Shown here in pieces: positions 8,012 through 11,165 of a stretch of DNA of 11,165 bases. Made by a program: the position numbers and the translations under genes. This DNA is from Ochromonadaceae sp. CCMP2298 (lineage: Eukaryota > Sar > Synurophyceae > Ochromonadales > Ochromonadaceae). Under the pieces are notes generated by a model. That model did no database searches. It was not told the DNA's origin and worked only from the letters and a program-made list of their open reading frames with translations. The first letter of the stretch is position 1. Each line of letters begins with the position of its first letter. The stretch is from NCBI GenBank assembly GCA_026770595.1, contig MU634605.1, forward strand, positions 1 through 11,165, read 5' to 3'.

Positions 8012-8479
8012 ATGTTTTTGTCAGATTTTTGTTGTTTTTTTAACCTCCCTTCACAAAATTGGGTTGTTTTAAAATTTCGTTCGCGGAAAAGATCAACCGC
8101 TCCTCAGCCTCTCGTCGGCGATATTTCCGAGCAGCCGACTCCTCCTCCCCCAGCTGATGTCAAGGCGAGGACCCCCTTCAAGTGCATGTTTTGCGTCGCG
8201 AACACGCTCGGCGTGCTCAATGCCAAGGGTGATCTCATCACCTGCAAGAACTTACCGGGTGTGTCTCACGTCACCGGCATTTCTCAACTCACCAAGAACG
8301 CTGCGACCAAGGGTGCGACTGCCAACTTCAAAAACGCTGACTTCCTCAACGGATTCCTGGCCAAGATCGACGAATTCTGAGGGTTCCGCCCAGCAGGGGA
8401 TCGCCCCCCAGCGCGCAAGTCCACTCCAGCGGCCGCAAAGAAGGTCGCGATTCCCAACTAGGGTGCAGGTGATGCAGAC
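8012..8479 (+). pseudogene. Gag-like N-terminal region of the retroelement
   Basis: The first open stretch (8012-8380, 122 codons) has a basic start, a Pro-rich segment, and a segment with CMFC and a later Cys (C-x2-C, then ITC 16 residues on), which may bind metal or nucleic acid. It ends FLAKIDEF at TGA 8378-8380. The same frame then runs on for 26 codons (ending AAAKKVAIPN) to TAG 8459-8461, and again without a frame change into the next open stretch. That suggests one ancestral polyprotein with two nonsense changes, though a natural ORF1/ORF2 split with readthrough is possible. I recognise no named domain. The start at 8012 is only the first ATG. Confidence 0.5.
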
Positions 8480-10669
8480 TTGTCCCCTGTACTCAACACC
8501 GCCCCTGCAAAACGAGACTGCGTTCCCTACTTCCAGGTCCCCACTCAAGGACTGGCCGTAGGAGCACAGGCAGTCCCGCAGGAGGCCGCGCCGGTGCTAC
8601 GAGCTTCACTTCGGCTCCCACCGCCCCCGCAGCCTCCTCCACCCTTACAAGACTCGAACTTGGAAGCGGACGACTCCCCACAACTCTACATCGATGACTC
8701 TTTCGACTCTTTCATCCCTCCGGACGCGACTTCCATCCGACACTACGTCGCCTGCATGCAGACCCTATTCCCGGCCGCGAGTGATAAATCCCGGGCAAAA
8801 CGCGCCAGGATCGCCATCATCAACGCATACCGCCGGGCGCATTTCCAGTACAACGTGCACGCGGCTATTGCCGACGTCGGACCATTCATTTTCGACCGCG
8901 CCCTCATGGACCGCGACTGGGTCGAGCTCAAGGCAAACGACTACGACCTAGACAATATGATATGGCGGCGGCAGGAGGCGCGTCGCCCATCGCGCCTCAA
9001 CCCGGACCGCGTGCGCGCAGCCCTCAGCTCCGACAACCCCGAGTTTGACCAGCTTTTGCGCTTAGATGAGGTTGGGGTAGAGATTTCGCCTCTCCTTCCA
9101 CCCGATTTCGAGCCGACCGGGAACCTGCGCGCCAACTGGCCGCGGCTTCGCCCCGAATACATCGAGGCACACGACGTCGTCAATGCAGGTCTAGCAGCGG
9201 GCTTTTACGAGTCGGGTATTGACATCATCCTCGAAGACGCAGCAATGTTGGCTATCGACCAGCATTGCACATATATTCACTTCCAACTGGGCGCCCAACA
9301 AAGAGAAAATCCGCGGCCGCCCGACTTTCAACCCCAAGAAGCTCAACTCCGCCTTCACAAAGACGGCCGCCGATCTAGCCTGGGGAAGGGTCCGCCATCC
9401 CGACGCGACCGCCATCGTGCACATGATTCTGCGCTACATGAAGAGAGTATTCGCCATGGGCCTCTCGTGGGCCGACGTTACACTCTGGAAGGTCAACATC
9501 CGCGACGCCTACACCTTACTGGACTACTTCTGCAAGGACTCTCGACTATTCACCTCCGAGCTCTCCGGCGGGAAGGTCTTCATCTACACGGCCGGATGCT
9601 TCGGCTTTGCTGGCCAACCTGCCGCATTTGACGTCGTCACTCGCGCTCTGCGCCACGAGCTTCCCCGCACCCTCAAAGGCGAGGGCGACGGTTACGTCGA
9701 TGACTTCTACGGTCTCGGACTGGACGCGGAAATCCCCGAAGATATGCGTTCCATCATGTCTCTCATTCGCCAGCTCCTCGGCGACAAGGCCATCGCAGAG
9801 GACAAAAGCGCATTCGGCAAGCGACTGGAGATTATCGGATGGCTCTTCGACCTCTGCCAGCAGCTCGTGACCATCGGCCAGGGCTGCTTGGACAAGGCTC
9901 TCCACGGATTCATGGCCGTAAACGGATTCATGGCCGGGACTATCAACTGCCTCATGCACCCCTTCACCTCAGTCCTCTTCAATGAGACCCGCGGCAAAAC
10001 CATCCCTTTCTGTGCGCTTATGCTAAGCCCACTCGGCAGGAGGGCGGTCCAAATGTTGCGCATTCTGACCTTGATGATCGCCGTGGACGAGCCTACATTC
10101 GCGCGTCCCTGCTCTTCCTGGGAATCCCTGGAGCGCAGCCTGGAAATCATAGCCCAGTTCGACGCCTCGCTCTCCGAGATCGGCATTGTATGGTACCTCC
10201 CTCAGCCGACGGCACCGAACGCCCGGTGGGGTGCGCTGCGGTGGACATACGGTCCCTGGACTTCGGCACGGACGCCGCGTACCAGAATGTCGCGGAGTAC
10301 ATTGCTGCTATCGCGGCTGTTCGCGGAGCTCACCTGTTACGCAGCCGCGGCCTCCTGGCGGACGGACAACGACCCAGCGGAGTCTGGCTGCGTGGGGACA
10401 GCACCACGGCGCTCTCCTGGATAGAGAAAGGGAGAGTGAAATCCGAGCTTGCTGTCAACGATTCGATGGTCGCCGTCATGCAGACGGTCAGCGCGAACAT
10501 GCCTTTTCTGGTGCCGAACCACGTCCCCGCGGCCAAAAATCCCATCTCGGACGAGCTCTCCCGGATCGCGCAAAAAGGTCGCACGGTGGAGGACCTGGTG
10601 CGGGATCTGCCAGAACTGCAGGGAGTTCCCATTCTGTCCCTCGACATGGGGGAGATCATCCCATTCTGA
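8480..10669 (+). pseudogene. Reverse transcriptase-RNase H, frameshifted
   Basis: The first part (8480 to ~9280) has a Pro-rich linker and then a helical segment rich in charged residues with no clear domain. Near 9280 the conserved reading moves to another frame: FTSNWAPNKEKIRGRPTFNP, then motif A as KVNIRDAY, motif B as GCFGFAGQPAAF, motif C as YVDDFYG (Asp codons 9699-9704) and a later IIGWLFDL. In motif A the first catalytic Asp is replaced by Asn (AAC, 9495-9497). A second frameshift at 10190-10215 leads to RNase H: Asp in AVDIRS (10244), Glu in QNVAEY (10295), Asp in GDSTTALSW (10397) and Asp in SDELSR (10550), all intact. The frame ends at TGA 10667-10669. Polymerase activity is very unlikely from this copy. 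Confidence 0.85.
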
Positions 10670-11165
10670 CCCCGCACAAGCACCCCGCGGAGGGCTGGCA
10701 TCCACCCATATGCTCATAACTAGTAGGACACGTTTCAAGGGTCTGTACCCCTCTTTTTGGGGGTTACCCCTCTCTAGCCTAGCTCCCAACCCACTGTTTA
10801 CGCATGTCATAGTGGGGGCAAGCGGGGAGTGGGCGCGCACACCCTCCTGAGACCTGTATCGCAAGGAAGGGAGTGAAGGTTAGAGGGGGGGCCCTTACGC
10901 AATACGCGTAAGCACTATTAACAAGCTCACTCTGTGACCATAACTTCATCGGGTGCTACTGTTGTTTGCGCAAAAGGTGGCCAACAAAACTTCCCCCCCC
11001 CGAAAAACTTCCGCCATAGAAAAAATCATTTTTTACCAGCTCAATTTGCATATAACACCCTAATACTCTATAAAACACGAAAATACTTGTGAAACATGTA
11101 AATTTTGAAGAGGAGAGAGAGTTTGAATTGTGCAGCAAGGCTCCTAGATGCGCGTCGCGCACCGA
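10670..11165. other. Non-coding right end, possible retroelement 3' tail
   Basis: No gene is supported here. The first part is GC-rich like the retroelement, with C-rich and G-rich runs (ACCCC...GGGGGT around 10747-10765; seven G at 10885-10891). From about 10980 the base composition turns AT-rich, after a run of nine C, which may mark the element's end or a flanking unit. A perfect odd palindrome, TGCGCG-T-CGCGCA, lies at 11149-11161. The open frames here are short and lack recognisable features. Confidence 0.5.
10894..10912. other. Small perfect hairpin downstream of RNase H
   Basis: CTTACGC and GCGTAAG form a 7-bp stem around a 5-base loop (AATAC). It lies 225 bases after the RNase H stop codon, where retroelements may carry 3' structures for RNA recognition or processing. 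A role is speculative, and one short hairpin can occur by chance. Confidence 0.45.

Larger units (their letters stand above)
8012..10669 (+). mobile_element. Degenerate retroelement with gag-like region, reverse transcriptase and RNase H
   Basis: One coding region runs left to right: a gag-like N-terminus, reverse transcriptase (core about 9280-9860), and RNase H (about 10240-10560). It is GC-rich. It is broken by in-frame stops at 8378-8380 (TGA) and 8459-8461 (TAG) and by frameshifts near 9280 and 10190-10215. There is no integrase, tyrosine recombinase or endonuclease in the window and no long terminal repeat that I can find, so the order is unresolved. The QNVAEY...GDSTTALSW pattern recalls RT-RNase H proteins of oomycetes and other protists, some DIRS-like. 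The tail beyond 10669 may be part of the same element. It follows the 5-phosphatase in the same orientation. Confidence 0.82.

Noticed and set aside
10956-11162. A 68-codon - strand frame at the right end.
   Set aside because: It is low-complexity (Phe/Ser/Gly runs from homopolymers) with no motif or splice support.

Overview
The window looks like nuclear DNA of a eukaryotic microbe, probably an alga with a red-derived secondary plastid (a photosynthetic stramenopile, or a haptophyte or cryptophyte). The grounds are spliced genes with short GT-AG introns (73-147 bp in the + strand gene), high-GC exons, a carotenoid cleavage oxygenase whose N-terminus reads as a signal peptide followed by an Ala-Phe junction and a Ser/Thr-rich stretch (the usual plastid address in such algae), and a retroelement whose reverse transcriptase-RNase H resembles lineages I recall from oomycetes and other protists. 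The lineage call is an inference; the gene families are much firmer.

Layout, left to right. Bases 1-146 are 20 copies of a 7-bp repeat (G strand TTATGGG), oriented as a left chromosome end would be. It lies 18 bases beyond the last visible exon of a carotenoid cleavage oxygenase gene on the - strand (start codon at 1150, exons 532-1150 and 167-248). That gene has only its N-terminal ~234 residues here and runs into the repeat. Between it and a divergent + strand gene sits a 3,158-bp element (1478-4635). It has two nearly identical inverted arms of 1,397 bp and a 364-bp unique core that holds a small coding-like fragment. The + strand gene (4843-7900, six exons, 835 residues by my model) encodes an OCRL/INPP5B-type inositol polyphosphate 5-phosphatase with an ASH domain. 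It has a ~190-residue low-complexity insert in the catalytic domain and no RhoGAP domain. From about 8012 to 10669 lies a decayed retroelement: a gag-like region, then reverse transcriptase and RNase H, with two in-frame stops, two frameshifts and an Asp-to-Asn change at a catalytic position. The last ~500 bases hold no gene that I can see.

The two host genes are head to head. Without the inverted-repeat element their start codons would be about 534 bp apart, so the element seems to have landed in a shared divergent promoter or 5' region. The genes have no evident pathway link: one acts on carotenoids, the other on phosphoinositides. The telomere-like repeat, truncated gene, large inverted repeat and dead retroelement together suggest a subtelomeric or transposon-rich setting.
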